Source: Cladopsammia gracilis (Eukaryota; Cnidaria; Anthozoa; Scleractinia; Dendrophylliidae). Taken from it: a stretch of 64,000 nt of DNA. Under the pieces are notes generated by a model. That model did not search any database, was not told the origin of the DNA, and was given only the letters and a program-made list of their open reading frames with translations. Positions 32,258 to 44,425 of the stretch are shown in pieces. Within the stretch, counting starts at the first letter, position 1. Every line of letters begins with the position of its first letter. The position numbers were made by a program, and so were the translations under genes. The stretch covers positions 453,501-517,500 of the forward strand of contig JAJGOT010000503.1 in assembly GCA_022457155.1 (NCBI GenBank), given 5' to 3'.

Positions 32258-32431
32258 TATATAGCGCTATTCAGCTAATCTTCCATAGTGCTTTACTTTA
32301 TAGTCGTAAATATATTACAATATGGAACAGATACGAATGGCTAAACTCCAGCAACTTGAAATATCGTTCCATCCTCATATTCCCTATTCTTGTGCAAAAA
32401 AATGAAAGAAAAAATAAATAAAGAAGTTTAG

Positions 32432-32614
32432 TAATAGAGCGTATGCACATGACGTCACGGCGGCCATATTGGTGTACCAAAACAATAGAACGGCGGCCAT
32501 GTTGGTGTACCAAAACAATCCTGTGGGATTTGAACGCTTTTCTTATGTTAACACTTTCTTTTGTTCCAATAAATTTGCATAGCTGCTTGCCACGTGAGTG
32601 CATACGCTCTATTA
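32432..32614. mobile_element. MITE, 183 bp, ends TAATAGAGCGTATGCAC
   Basis: The inverted ends TAATAGAGCGTATGCAC and GTGCATACGCTCTATTA are near perfect (one base differs inside the right arm context). The interior has a direct repeat: CGGCGGCCAT(A/G)TTGGTG followed by TACCAAAACAAT, twice. Confidence 0.85.
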
Positions 32615-32754
32615 ATGTACAAAAAGAACTTTCTTATCCTTACTCGTCTGTTTTTTTTTTCTAGTTTCTGAAAGTGTTGTGATTTTTTCCATGTGGAATT
32701 CAAAGTTTTCCAAGTCTAAATATTTGTGTCACGTTGCTCTGAAGCTCTCATTTC

Positions 32755-32935
32755 GCTGTGTGGCCGCGCGAAAAACAAAGCCTTGCTTTCAAGATCCCGG
32801 ATGTTGTTGCAACACGGCGGGCGGGCACACACGCGCCCGCGAAACATTCCGCTAGCCATGACCATGAAAAATGACGGCATAGGTTCTATGAGTATGGAGC
32901 TGCGCAGCAGGCCTTCGGCCTGGCAAGTGCTCCGC
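32755..32935. repeat. Dispersed repeat inside the K2P-4 tail repeat
   Basis: The tail-repeat unit downstream of K2P-4 is split by about 180 bp containing AAGATCCCGGATGTTG and CCGCTAGCCATGACCATG. Related copies lie at 39665-39880 (reverse) and, split by a fold-back element, at about 47125-47740. Confidence 0.65.
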
Positions 32936-32975
32936 TATAAATATATCATATTTGTGTCACGTTGCTCTGAAGTTA

Positions 32976-33814
32976 TTATTCTTGACTGTTCTCGTTTTTT
33001 CTAGTTTCTGGTAGTGTTGTTATTTTTTCCATGTGGAATTCAAAGTTTTCCAAGTCTAAATATGTCATATTTGCATCACGTTGCACTGAACTACTATTTT
33101 GTTCGGTGTTTCTGTGGTTCTGGGTTTTCCGAGAAACTCGAGAAAGACACCCGGGACACAGAACGAGACATTTTGTTTCTTCGATGGCGGCCATGATGGC
33201 GTTTAGTACACTTGAGACAACACACAAGCCTAAAATGAAGTAAAAAGGAAAGAATATTTCGAAGAAAATGGAAGCAGTGACTTCTTCTGCGTCAACTGTT
33301 TCAGCATTGTTATCGAGATTTCTTGAGCTATTTCGCGACGATAGTGTTATTATTTGTGGTTTGTTGTAAATGACGTAATCACCAAATCCAATGGTTGTGA
33401 AAGTTACAAACCAAAAATAAACTCCTTCGAGGAGGCTCCAATCTGTTATGAGCTTCATTAGCAAAATATTTACCACAATTAACGTCACCATAAATGTGAA
33501 CAAGATTACAGCCGTCTTAGTTTGCATTCGTTTTGGTTCAGCCCTCTTGAGAATTTTCTTCTCGAACTTCATAACAAGTGCGTAGACCAACTTGGTAATG
33601 ACTTCACCAATGGATTTTAAAGCCAGCAATGTAATAGGAATTCCCAGCAAAGACACGAAGATGCACATTATCTGACCTGTGGGTGTTTGTGGAGTGATAT
33701 ATCCATAACCTGGCGAAAAACGATAAACTTTGGTTTCATTAAGTTTTGTTGACATGCAAGACGAATATAATGGGTTCTGGACAAAATAAAAACCCCCGAA
33801 TCATGCATAATCAT

Positions 33815-33868
<54 letters not shown>

Positions 33869-35352
33869 TATCATTATCATCAATATTTATTTATACACGA
33901 AATCATATCATATTTACATGGTCTTCCTAGGAGTCGTGTGAATTTACACTAGAATACATTAACTGTCGAACTACTTAACTAAGAAGATAGGGTAGATAAA
34001 GATAAAGATACTGTAGCGTCTATTAATTTCCCGATTCTCTCGTTTTGGGAAGAAAATTGAAAAAATAATGTGGTTCTAGGTTGTATATAAGAGCAACCAA
34101 AATTATTTACAATCTACACCATAACACCCATAGTGACGACATCATGAACACTGCATACTGGAACTCTATTACTTCATTTTACATCAAGAGACTGTTAGTT
34201 ATCGCATACAATATTTATTATGGAAACTGTATCGAACCCCTCAACGACTTTTAAGTTTTAAAATTTAAAATAGTCAAACCAGAGACTAGTAACTACAACT
34301 TTAGAAAGTCCTTAAACATTGAGGTTTATAGACCAAGAACCGAAGTGGGCAGATCTCCTTTTAATATAGAGCCGCATTATCCTGGAACCTCCTTTCTGAT
34401 TATATCAAGAACTGTTCTAACTTAGCTATTTTCAAGAGAAAAACTCAAGGAAAATAAGAATATACTAAAATCTATTAATTTTGCTGAAGTTTCCTGTAGC
34501 ATTTCCAATAAATCCTTAGATTTTAAATATTTTTAATATTAAACTACACAATTTATTGTAATTAATATTTATTTATTTTAATTAGCCATTGTTAATTATT
34601 TTAGATAGTGCAGGTCCACATCAGGACTTTTGTCTTGCCTATTTACTTGTAACCTGCTTTATCAAATAAATCATGTATGTATGTATGTATGTATGTATGT
34701 ATGTATGTATGTGTGTGTGTATGTATGTATGTATGTATTATGTATTTCAATTCAAGTTAAATAAAAGTTAAATAAAACATAAAAATAAAAGATTAAAGTG
34801 CTACAATAACAAAGTATAAGGTAATGCTAAAATGAAACTAATAAGAATCTGATAAAAAGGTAAGAACAACTTGAAGTCAGTCCAAAACGTGAAAATGTTT
34901 TAAGCAATGCTGACTTTCCCTACACCCAAATTTAAATATTTGTCGGTGATTGATTGACTTTTGAAGTGTTAACAACTGATATTCTGCATGAAAATGTCGC
35001 CTAGGTGACAGTTCAAATTTGGAAATATGTAGACTGAATAGGATATTGCTTATTTAGTCTCACCTATGGTAGTGATAGCTTGAAAGACAAAATCTACTGC
35101 AGCAGGATATGTCCATTCTGGCTTAGGATCGCTCAAAGCTTCATTCGCCAGACTAGAAAAGTTGTTAAACTCCTCGATGGACATATTGTATTTAGATGCC
35201 ATGGACTCGTACAGTGATCGTAACAACTGGTATTTTCTCTCAACGTCGGTTTCTTCTGTGTACTCTACTATGACAAACAGCCAAGCACTTAGCGAGGCCC
35301 ATAATAAGAATCCAAAAGTTCGAAGAAGCGCTGTTTTAATGAGCGGATCCAT
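32976..35352 (-). CDS. K2P-4: two-pore-domain potassium channel, two coding exons
   Basis: A leak potassium channel of the same subfamily as K2P-1 and K2P-2. Exon 1 is 35064-35352 and exon 2 is 32976-33709, giving 340 residues with the phase-1 intron (33710-35063) at the first-filter glycine. Filters are TTIGYG and TTIGFGDY. M1, cap with NMS and NFS glycosylation sites, M2, M3 and M4 (ILGLCVVSSVLNAIMAAIEE) are present. The tail includes CPGCLSRVSRKTQ and LDLENFEFHMEK and ends NENSQE. The intron is enlarged by a (TCA)n microsatellite and a LINE tail. No disabling change is seen. Confidence 0.92.
33811..33882. repeat. (TCA)n microsatellite in the K2P-4 intron
   Basis: More than 20 trinucleotides, slightly imperfect at both ends (TCATAA, TTATCA). 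It is at the same intron position as the shorter tract in K2P-1. Confidence 0.95.
34080..34738 (+). mobile_element. LINE tail with (ATGT)n end in the K2P-4 intron
   Basis: A decayed plus-strand reading near 34275-34400 gives YNFRKSLNIEVYRPRTEVGR with indels before and after, matching the C-terminal region of coral-type LINE ORF2. It ends in (ATGT)n at 34672-34738. The K2P-1 intron lacks it. Confidence 0.65.
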
Positions 35353-36597
35353 CGTCTATACTTCACACTTGCAGCACCAGCCAAGCTGGATGATAAAAAT
35401 ATGACAATAAAAGGTTTGTACTGCAATTTGTTATATAAGCTCAGGACAATAGCAATGATCTTTCATAGAAAATGATCTTTGGACACAACGAGAACAATAA
35501 AAGCGCTTTTTAATGAATGTGCAGTTGTAGGCTCGTGCGAATTGCAGGGCAATTGTTTTTACTGAAAGGAATCATTGGGTTTTCATTTTCAGAGGGTAAA
35601 TCCCAAATTCATTACCTTTTTTAAAATCTTTAATGCTTCAGAAGCATTAGAGATTGTCTACTTGTGTGGAATATGATATTGAAAACAAATCTTGCAGTCA
35701 TGGTTTACTGAAGGGTATACAATATACTAAGAGTCGATCGGTTTTACAAGTCGATAAAGAGATATGGAGTAATTGGGACCTTTCGCGACACGATACCACG
35801 TTAATGTGTTATCACTCCAGGGTCAGGCTTAACGGATAAGCAAGAATGTTAGGATACTAAACTAACCGTTTGTGTCGTACATTTTTGCATCTCGGTCATG
35901 CCTCCTTTGCATTGTTGATATTAAAAATGCAGACTGTATTTGGTCTTGCCTTCACCTCGAATTGCTGTTTCTTGCCAAGGGTAATATATGATGTACTGAT
36001 GGTGAATATCGATGTCTTATAAAAGTGCTCAAATATCGTGGTATCGTGGCAAAAACCGTTGTCGAAATTTACACTTGTATGGTACTAAGACGATTAGTCA
36101 TTAGTCATTTTTGAGATCATCTATTATTTATGGTTAAAACACTTTCTCGCTGTTGACATAACAACGGCCGCGAACATGAATTCATTTTATTCATCTGAAA
36201 TTAATTGAGAACTAGGTCTAGTAAGACGCGTGCAGAGAAAATTGGCTAATGTTCAATCATTTAACCCTTTGGAGTCTCCTGAGTATTGGAAGTAAATTAT
36301 TTAGCCAAAGGAGGTCACAACTAAAAAAAGAATTAAAATGCTTGTCAATTTGTTGGACCAAATATTTATTTATGCCATGTGTAAACAAACTCACCTTTAT
36401 GAAAGAACTTGCCGTTAGAAGTAAGGCCGTTTATAAGCTTCAGTGTCGATTAATGTAACATGGCTATTCTTACCCTGGCTTAGAATTGCATGACAACAAC
36501 CCGCTAATATACTCGCAAGTGAAGTCGGAAAATTATGCAAACTGTCAAACTGCCAATCACCAGAGTCAGCCATCAATCCGTTGAAACAACGACTCTT

Positions 36598-36719
36598 AGG
36601 CCCGGTTCAAACGTCGAACTTCACATGTGCCGAACCTAATGCAAATGAGAAAAATCTATTGTTCTTGCTCATTTGCATTAGGTTCGGCACATGTGAAGTT
36701 CGACGTTTGAACCGGGCCT
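36598..36719. mobile_element. Near-perfect fold-back MITE, 122 bp
   Basis: Arms of about 52 bp begin AGGCCCGGTTCAAACGTCGA and are matched almost perfectly on the right, with a loop of about 18 bp. TTA abuts each end, suggesting a 3-bp target duplication as in PIF/Harbinger-type elements. The flanks of K2P-1 (about 11515) and K2P-2 lack it. Confidence 0.88.
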
Positions 36720-36732
36720 TACTCCAATGGAC

Positions 36733-36917
36733 AAATTCGGCTAACGCATTGTTTTACCCAATTCAAACCTCCTGGCAATAAGATTCTTTGTTCACAATAT
36801 TTCCATATCATTTCCTTATCAATGCTTCATTCATATGGAAATGTGACGAACAAAGAGTTCTAATCTCAAAAGGTTTGAATTGGGTACAACAATGCATTAG
36901 CCGAATTTGTCTATTAA
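36733..36917. mobile_element. Second fold-back MITE, 185 bp
   Basis: GACAAATTCGGCTAACGCAT on the left pairs with ATGCATTAGCCGAATTTGTC on the right, continuing inward through ACCCAATTCAAACCT / AGGTTTGAATTGGGT. It is inserted only about 15 bp from the previous element and is absent from the paralogous flanks. Confidence 0.85.
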
Positions 36918-37050
36918 AAAAAATATATTAAAAACTCTCGAGCGAGCGCTTTGATTGACTAAAAGCAAGTTGTTTTTTTTCTGCAACTTTGAGAAACACA
37001 GCCTTTCTGTAGAATGAATAAAGGTAATCGTAGAAGTGTAGGATAGCGCG

Positions 37051-37340
37051 ACACTGCTTGAGAAATACTGGTGTATGACAGATTTCTCTCCTCAACATTT
37101 TGCTTTGTCCCTCATGTTTATTTCTTAAACGAAGAACGCCATTTTATCATCGATTACCGGAGTTATAGAAAACAAGTTGAAGGCCACGATTACACCTGCT
37201 GTTGTATTTATGTTTTAATGGTAGAAGTTGTTGTGACGATAAAGATTCTTGTGGTGAGTAGTGCTCATCAAAACAACCACACTGGGCAAAGGCTGAAATG
37301 TTTTCGTAGAGAGACATTTTAAATATTGCTGACTAAAACG
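37051..37340. repeat. Duplicated flank, copy 3 (partial)
   Basis: Matches 22767-23060 and 27497-27740 (for example TTTATTTCTTAAACGAAGAA and AGTGCTCATCAAAACAA). It ends near 37340, where the other two copies continue. Confidence 0.6.
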
Positions 37341-37940
37341 AGTCTTGCTTATTTTTGGCCAATTCATCTGTTACTTTATTTCACTTAGTATTAAACGCCC
37401 ATCGGCGTCACTTACCGTGATGCGCCGCGCATTGTTTATTTTGATTTGGACCCAGATAAATGCGATCTCTCGCAAAGTGAAATTTTGGCCTCTCATCTCC
37501 AGGAAGAAATGAACACTGAGTTTGAAATTTCGTTCGACATTGATTTTAAAATTTATTAGTCCAAAGAAGTGGCCCTGTTAGATATTAAAAGTCCGTATAA
37601 CATGTCTCGCATTTTGTCTGGGTCCGCTCGACCCGCCTTTGTGTAGCTCCAGTCGCCGAGGTAGTTTCTCCGCTTTGAAAGTTCGCATTGAAAATACTTT
37701 CACGTCGAGGGACGCGGAAAACCTCCTGCTATTTTTATCGAAAGTTTAAGGTCGATGCCCCTTGAAACGAAACCTCCAGCGAGCCGAGAAGTGTTTGTAT
37801 TTTGTGGGCTGTTCTGTCGGCTGTTCTGTTGGGCAGAAAAAACTTATACCACAGAATCAAAACGAGGGACTACATAAAAGATTTTAAATTTGACACTATC
37901 TCAGCCTCGAGCGTTCGTCGCAGAGACGGTGATTTTATTT
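37341..37940. other. No gene seen
   Basis: A mid-GC stretch with GAGCCGAGAAGT near 37780 that recurs near 38683. No coding or mobile feature can be supported. Confidence 0.35.
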
Positions 37941-38222
37941 ATAATTAAATCCATTTTGAAATCACCGGTGATCCTTGGAATCTGATTGGTCCAAAATGGT
38001 GCAATTTATTTCCAAATTGCACCATTTTGGACTCTAAATCGCATCATTTTAAAATGGTGCAATTTATTTCCAAATTGCACCATTTTGGACTCTAAATCGC
38101 ATCATTTTAAAATGGTGCAATTTATTTCCAAATTGCACCATTTGAAATCACTGGTGATCCTCTTATTACAATATTACACTTTTTTGTGCAATATTGGGGG
38201 ATTTCAAAATGGATGTAATTAA
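37941..38222. repeat. Palindromic element with three tandem 58-bp hairpin units
   Basis: The unit AAAATGGTGCAATTT-N6-AAATTGCACCATTTT is itself a 15-bp-arm hairpin and recurs every 58 bp at 37993, 38051 and 38109. The outer ends AATTAAATCCATTTTGAAATC and GATTTCAAAATGGATGTAATT pair. A further hairpin (ACAATATTACAC / GTGCAATATTG) lies at about 38168-38197. Confidence 0.85.
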
Positions 38223-38224
38223 GT

Positions 38225-38363
38225 GGTAATTGAACTTCGTGTCGTGCAATTTTGGTCTGAAATCATACTTGTGATTTCGCGTATGATTTCAGACCAAATT
38301 GCACTCCACTCAGTTCAATTACCGATATTAATTAATTAATTAATTAATTAATTAATTCTTAAA

Positions 38364-38421
<58 letters not shown>
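38225..38421. repeat. Large hairpin, (ATTA)n and (TA)n tract
   Basis: GGTCTGAAATCATAC and GTATGATTTCAGACC form the core of a hairpin spanning about 38228-38323, with outer arms GGTAATTGAACT / AGTTCAATTACC. It is followed by (ATTA)n at 38327-38357 and a (TA)n run of about 57 bp at 38365-38421. Confidence 0.85.
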
Positions 38422-38427
<6 letters not shown>

Positions 38428-41265
38428 ATTTTAGATATTTTATCCCCACAAGCTAGTGAAGCTTTAAGCTTTTATCGTGTCTAAATAAAGGTTTTTGTTG
38501 TTGTTTGTTGTTATCTGATTTGCATCGGGCATAATTAATGAGCTCCGCTGGCGGGGCGGACGTTTTCTCGGCTTCAGAAGTTTGCATAAAACAAAATTCG
38601 ACGGCCAGGGACGGGGAAAACCTCCTTCAACTAACATGGAATATTTCACATAGATGCTGGCAAAAACGACTCCGCCGGAGAGCCGAGAAGTTTTGAGCTT
38701 TTTCTGTCATGTTTAATATGTTGTTTACAATTACGGTCGACTGGTCCCGCATCAACGGTAATAATATTCAAATGTCAACTGACAGTGCATTATTCTGCCT
38801 CATGTATTGTTATTTAATGAGTTATGGAAAGCCACTCGGGCCTGGGACAAACTCAAACCAGAGAGCGATTTGTGTCTCTGAAGGTGTTGTACTCAACCCG
38901 GCTTGCCTGAGGGTGGGAGGGTGGGTCACTAACCACTTCGTTTGGTGGTTGATGAAGAGTGTCGTAATATCTTACACCTTAGGGGTGGACCATTAGAAAT
39001 CCTGGGAGGGGGGGGGGGGTCAAAAATTTTTCAGTGCATGAATTTTTTTTCAGCCCGAGTTTCCTGCAGGATTTTTGTTTGGGAGGTGCAAGCTTGCAGG
39101 TTTTTTTTTTTTCTCAGATCTTCTTTGTAAATGCGTGCAAGCTCCAATTTGTTTATGCTTGGCCCAATCCATTTTTGGTATTAAACGCTGGAGAGTATAT
39201 TGAAGTCAGTCTTTGCATGAAAAATGGGGAGAAATAATAATTGAGATGGAGTGGTCGAGCGCCGAAGGCGCGAGCCGCTAGGGGGATCTGGGGGCACACC
39301 CCACCAGAAAATTTTGAAATCTTGATGCTCTGAAACTCCATTTCTAGTGTTCTGAGACAGCAATTTCTGTCAAAAATGTTTGGCAAATTGATGTGGCTTC
39401 TTGTCGCTTTGCGTCTCTTTGTGTGGCTCCACATACAAGTACTAGATTTCATTTTATTTTTTAACATACAAAAGACAAGATGCAATGCCTTGAAAATGAG
39501 CTAAATATTTGAACGAAATCATCTTGAAGTTAATAAGCTATAGAGATTCCCCTATGTCAACGGATTTTTTTAGGATTCAAACTTCCCCGCCACAAAACGG
39601 TTTTTCATGGACCATGAAATTCAAGAACGCCCGCAATGCATCACGGAAAGTGACAATGGGTCTTTAATAGCGGAGAAGGTCCGGCTGCGCAGCCCCATAC
39701 TCAATACCAGAGAACCAAAGAACCCATGCCCGTCATTTTTCATCGTCATGGCTAGCGAAATGTTTCGCGGGCGCGTTGTGTGCCCGCCGTCGCGCAGGGC
39801 TAACTCGCGGGTGCGTATACCGTCGTAAAACATGCGCGTAGGACGCCACACAACATTCGGGATCTTTGCAATTTCACGTCACCTGGGAAAACACTGCTGT
39901 GTTTAGCGAAGAAAACCCCGTTTAAATTAAAGTCGTTATTCTCTTGTATTTTTTCGCGGTTTACTACTCAAGACGGATACTAATTAAAGGATATTTAGAA
40001 GCCTCTATAAAATAGAAATAGAAGAGCTTTCAGAGATAAAATCTTACTTCGAGGATGGGAGCAATGGGAGAAGATGTTTGTCACTTCGAGTTTCAGAACT
40101 GAAGAAGCGGAGATTTAAACAATTTCCAAGCAGTGGAGGGGTAAGGTAAAACAAAATACATTCTTCGATGAGAATTTATGTTGATATCAATCTGTGATTG
40201 ACTTTTTCTTTGTGTTCTCGCTAGTTATTTGAGAATTGTTTATAACACGCGCTCAATTATATTCGTAATGTTTATAACCGCAGTGTGTATTTTATTTCTG
40301 TTAAAGTTGAAATGGCCGAAGAATAACAGTTTTTACAATCATATTCAGTTGTTTTGATTTCTTTCATCGGAGACATCTCGGCCTCGATGAGCTCTTAATG
40401 GTTCGCGTTTTGCTTTTAAACATAAACTTATGGAGATTTGAATAAAATTTTTCGAAAGAAGATTGTGTTGTCCATTTTTTATGTGTTTGTTCATTCATTA
40501 CATAGGTTGAAAAGCGATTTTATTTAAACAAATGAAAACAAATCAAGACTTGGATTTTATAGTTCTAAACTTCACTCGCGTGGTCTTATGCAAATATGTT
40601 TGTGTGTTTTTTGCAATTTTGATTTCCAAATCAGTTTCTCCCGATCGGACAATTTTTTATAAGCAGCAGGTGTATTTTATTTGGAAATTAGTCGTACTAG
40701 TTATTCTAGACGGAGAAAAAGTTGTTTTTGTGAACTTTTGTACGGTCTAAATGTCACTGTGCAAACGGTCGCGTAAGTCTGTTTTTGAGAATCGCTAAGA
40801 TTAAAAGATAGCCCGGTCGTCAATTTTATCCTGTGCTTCCGACCTTTCACCTCAGTTAAGTTTATCATCGGCTTTCTCTTCAAAGAGCGACGCTGTTAGG
40901 CTCAGGCTATCTATATATATATATATATTAGCGTGGTGTGAAATTGCGAGAGATATATGATTTTTAAAATGAAAGATTAACCTCGAATTTACATAGTTCA
41001 CATTGTCATGGCTAAGAGGTAAGAGAGAAGATATTTGACATGGACCCTTGTTCAACAACATAACAATTTACTTATTGAATTCGAAGTATTTTTATTGTTA
41101 AAACAACTTCCCTCTATTGTTTTGAATGACATGGAAACAAACGATACACCAAATATCACATTTTAGTTATTTAATAAAAGCGGTCGTTACAGACTGTGTT
41201 CGACAAAACGTGTCTCAATCGGCTGTTCCTAATAAGGTCTATGTTCAAAGATTTTAAAGCACTAT
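38422..41265. other. Long stretch without a supported gene
   Basis: No recognisable coding sequence. G runs near 39003-39020 and a GGGGTGGACCATTAGAAATCC motif mark a dispersed repeat near 38985-39310. Another repeat lies at 39665-39880, a reverse copy of the family at 32755. A segment near 40886-40930 (GCGACGCTGTTAGGCTC, then (TA)n) resembles 1849-1885. The frame at 40532-40750 has no recognisable content. Confidence 0.4.
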
Positions 41266-41623
41266 TAAAAGGACACTGTCCCGGCTGAAATATCGTGTTT
41301 CACGATTATGGCCGGGAGCTTGCTTTAAGCTTAGTACTTTATTATCTTGAAACTGGAAGAAAATAACAGCTAGAAAAGTCAAAATTTCACAAAAATGGAA
41401 AGTTTAATTTTTTTGACCGCCTGTCAATAAATCAAGTTTAATGAACTGTGATCCACTTCAATCCTTGCAATCCTGCACTTTATCTCCAAACTACTGCTTT
41501 TTTTTGCTCTATAGAATCTTTTTATACAACTAAGTTGTATGTTTGAAGGCATTTGGCGATATAACGTGGAAATAAGGTAAGCGAAAGGTTGCTATTTCGG
41601 CGCTGGGGACTATGTCCCTTTAA
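41266..41623. mobile_element. MITE abutting the K2P-5 stop, copy 2
   Basis: The ends TTAAAAGGACACTGTCCCGG and GGGGACTATGTCCCTTTAA are imperfect inverted repeats. Collinear with 28885-29245 after K2P-3. It ends within a few bases of the K2P-5 stop codon. Confidence 0.7.
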
Positions 41624-41626
41624 TCT

Positions 41627-44344
41627 TTACTCAATCTCGGTTACTGAAAGAGATGAATTGTTTCCCTCCTGGAATCCGCCAGCTTTCTTGCTTGAATAAG
41701 TCATGTTACTTATTTCACTGTCCGCATGATCTCGGATTTTTCTTGGAACGCATCCGGGACAACGAGGACGGCATTTTACTTCTTCGACAGCGGCCATGAT
41801 GGAGCTTAATACACTTGCAACTAAACATAAACCTAGTATTGAAAAAAACAGGTAAAATATAATGGAAAAAATTTGTACAGCTGTGTCGGAATTGAAAACA
41901 CCATTTTCTTCCTGGATTCTTGAGCTATTGTTAGACAACTGCTGGATACTTTGGGGAAGGTTTCTTGCAACGTAGTCACCAAACCCGATCGTGGTATAAG
42001 TTATAAACCAGAAGTAAACGGTTTCAATAACAGTCAAATCTGTTCTTCTCACAAGAAGCAGGGCCAGAATCATTATTAATGTCACCATCAACAAAAATAA
42101 AATCACTGCAGTTTTAATTTGCACTAATTTTGGTTCCTGCGTTTTGAGGATTTTCCTTTCAAACTTCTTGACAACTGTGTTGACACCATCAACAATGAGC
42201 TCGCCGACGGTTTTCAATGCCAGCATTGTAATCGGAATCCCCACTAAAGCAACGAAGATGCAAAGTATCTGGCCCTCAGGTGTTTTAGGTGTGACGTACC
42301 CATATCCTGCAAGTAAGAGAATTGTAAAACAGGTATACCTTTTGGATGAAATGGTTCGACCCCCACTCCCGATTAAACAACTTGATTCATGCTATTCCAC
42401 AAGGTATTTTATCTACCATTATCTTTCCTTAAAATAAAAAGGATCTGAAAGCAACCAGGCCCCATTTATATTTGGTACCCGAGACACCCCCACCCCCACG
42501 AGACAACTTTACCGAGTGTTAATGTGAGAAAATGTGGGTGTTTCTTGGTGCTGCGGAAGCCATTGTTGGTTAGCTTTTGTGTTGCGGTGTGGGTATTGTT
42601 CAGTGTCTTTTGATTCTTTTGTTTTACGTCATTTGGTGATCACACCATCCGCAAAACCAAGAAACTACCGAAAATGTTGACTTTTTTAATTATTAAAATG
42701 CTTCTCAAATATTCAAATCCTTAATTCCTCTATTCTTCTTGTATTCTTTCTTTCATTTAATTAAATGTGGTATATCTTTAATAATCTTTCATTCAGTTTT
42801 GCTTCAAGATTTGTTTTTAAAACCAAATGGGACAGCCAGAATGAGCAGTGCAAAGTTACCTTACTCACATATTTATAACTCCGAATACAGCTAACGTATG
42901 TTAACGTTCGAGTTTTTATCGTTCATTCTATCATTATGGGCTCAAATATTTTAAAATTGTATTTTTGTATAAAATTCCGTTTTAACCCTAAAAACCGCGC
43001 TTGGCGTGACACGCGAAACGTCGTGAGAATTGTCCCGGGTAGGCAAGACAAAGACGTCCTGTCTATCAGAGTTACGCCCCCGGAGTTGTCTCACCTCCCC
43101 GAGACGAGCTCGCAGTCTTCATATAAACGGTTGGTTGTAAAGTTAGCTCGTCCAGGGTAACTTTGAGGGAGGGTTGTGTCGGGTACGCGCCGAGACCACA
43201 TAAATGAGGCCTGAGAAGGTTTTTTTTTTTCTAAAAATGCCACGTACTTTTAGTCAGGTAAATTGAATAAATTCTTCTTTTTTAAATTAAAATTAAAATT
43301 CTTTCTCCCAACTGCAAATAACAGCATGGATTGTCATTCGGTAGGCATGGCCCCGATCAGCAACACCCGCTTCAGTATCCTATATTGGCGACATACCATT
43401 CAACACTCTAAGAAACTCGAATTCTATAATATCTTTAAGAACGAATATATGCCTTCTCATTAATACTTAGACCTTACAAAGAAATCAAATGACAGAAAAC
43501 AATTAGTAAAATTTTGTATAAGTAATCATAAGTCAATGATTGAAATTGATAGTGACAAATCACGAGAGATGATAGATTGTGCCCTACTTGTGGAACTAAT
43601 GAAATTGACGATGAAATTCACTTCCTTTTTCACTGTCCTAAATACTCAATTCTTAGGGACGAATTTTATAGGAAAATAGGGTATCACCTACCAAATATAA
43701 AACATTTATCTCCTTCAGAAGTTACCAATGAATTAAAGAGCTCTCGTAATTATTTTGTAAATATTCAATTAGTAAAATTCATTATTTCATGCTTTGATCT
43801 CCGCAATAATGAAATTATCAATCCAGACTAATGTGTCTTAATTGAACTTTCTTTTTCTTTATTATATTATTGTTATTTCATTTTGTTATGTTGTAATTCT
43901 TTTGCAATACTGTAAGGATTTATAGTCATGCAAATAAAACTACTTGTTGTTGTCAGCGTTCTTCGCCGTGGAGTTATATTTAACGATGCTCGGTCTATCT
44001 GATACCTTGATATCGTTGATGTCTATTTTTTAGGCTGTTTAGTATTTGGTCTCACCTATTGTAGTCACCATTTGAAAGACGAAATCAAATGATGTACGAT
44101 ACGTCCACTGTAATTTAGGCGCGCTTAAAGCCTCATGTGCCACTTTAGAAAAGTTGTTAAAGTCATCGATGGTCATGTTGTATTTAGATGCCATGGACTC
44201 GTACAGAGAGCGTAACAGCTGATACCTTTCATCGATATCATCTGTTTCAGTGTACTCTACTTGCATAAACAACCACGCGCTAAAGCAGGTCCATGAAAAG
44301 AAAGCAGTAATGCGAAGAAGCGCTTTGATGAAGAGCGAACGCAT
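41627..44344 (-). CDS. K2P-5: two-pore-domain potassium channel, two coding exons
   Basis: A leak potassium channel of a second subfamily. Exon 1 is 44056-44344 (start MRSLFIKALL, aligned with the paralogues; an upstream in-frame ATG at 44425 is less likely) and exon 2 is 41627-42306, joined in phase 1 in the first-filter glycine, giving 322 residues. Filters are TTIGYG and TTIGFGDY. The cap keeps the YESMASKYNMTIDDFNNF block. M2 ends GIPITMLALKTVGE, M3 is IKTAVILFLLMVTLIMILAL, and M4 is ILGLCLVASVLSSIMAAVEE. The tail keeps CRPRCPGCVPRK and ends SVTEIE. The 1749-bp intron holds a LINE fragment on the opposite strand. No disabling change is seen. Confidence 0.92.
43325..43831 (+). mobile_element. 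LINE ORF2 C-terminal fragment in the K2P-5 intron
   Basis: Plus-strand pieces read KKLEFYNIFKNEYMPSH, then after a stop LDLTKKSNDRKQLVKFCISN, then a zinc-knuckle-like CPTCGTNEIDDEIHFLFHCP (about 43580-43640) and FVNIQLVKFIISCFDLRNN. The CxxC-H-C motif near the ORF2 C-terminus is typical of LINEs. Internal stops and a frameshift show decay. Confidence 0.75.
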
Positions 44345-44425
44345 CTTGCACCAACCAAGCTGTCTCCTTACAATCTTTGAATTTCGGCAGAGAATCAGAT
44401 CCTGTAAAAAGCAAGTGTTAGACAA

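Larger units (their letters stand above)
35353..37050. repeat. K2P-4 upstream flank, holds the empty LTR site
   Basis: It aligns with the flanks of K2P-1 and K2P-2. At about 37035-37050 GTGTAGG is followed directly by ATAGCG, the sequence found on the far side of the LTR at 22762, so the LTR never inserted here. Two private fold-back MITEs lie at 36598-36719 and 36733-36917. No coding gene is seen. Confidence 0.7.

Noticed and set aside
37986..38222. 78-codon frame of repeated NCTILDSKSH
   Set aside because: Translation of the 58-bp tandem hairpin units.
43577..43831. Zinc-finger host gene in the K2P-5 intron
   Set aside because: The CPTC...HFLFHCP context is the LINE ORF2 C-terminus, with stops and a frameshift upstream.
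44345..44425. Upstream ATG extending K2P-5 by 27 residues
   Set aside because: The extension has no counterpart in the paralogues, whose starts align with the ATG at 44342-44344.
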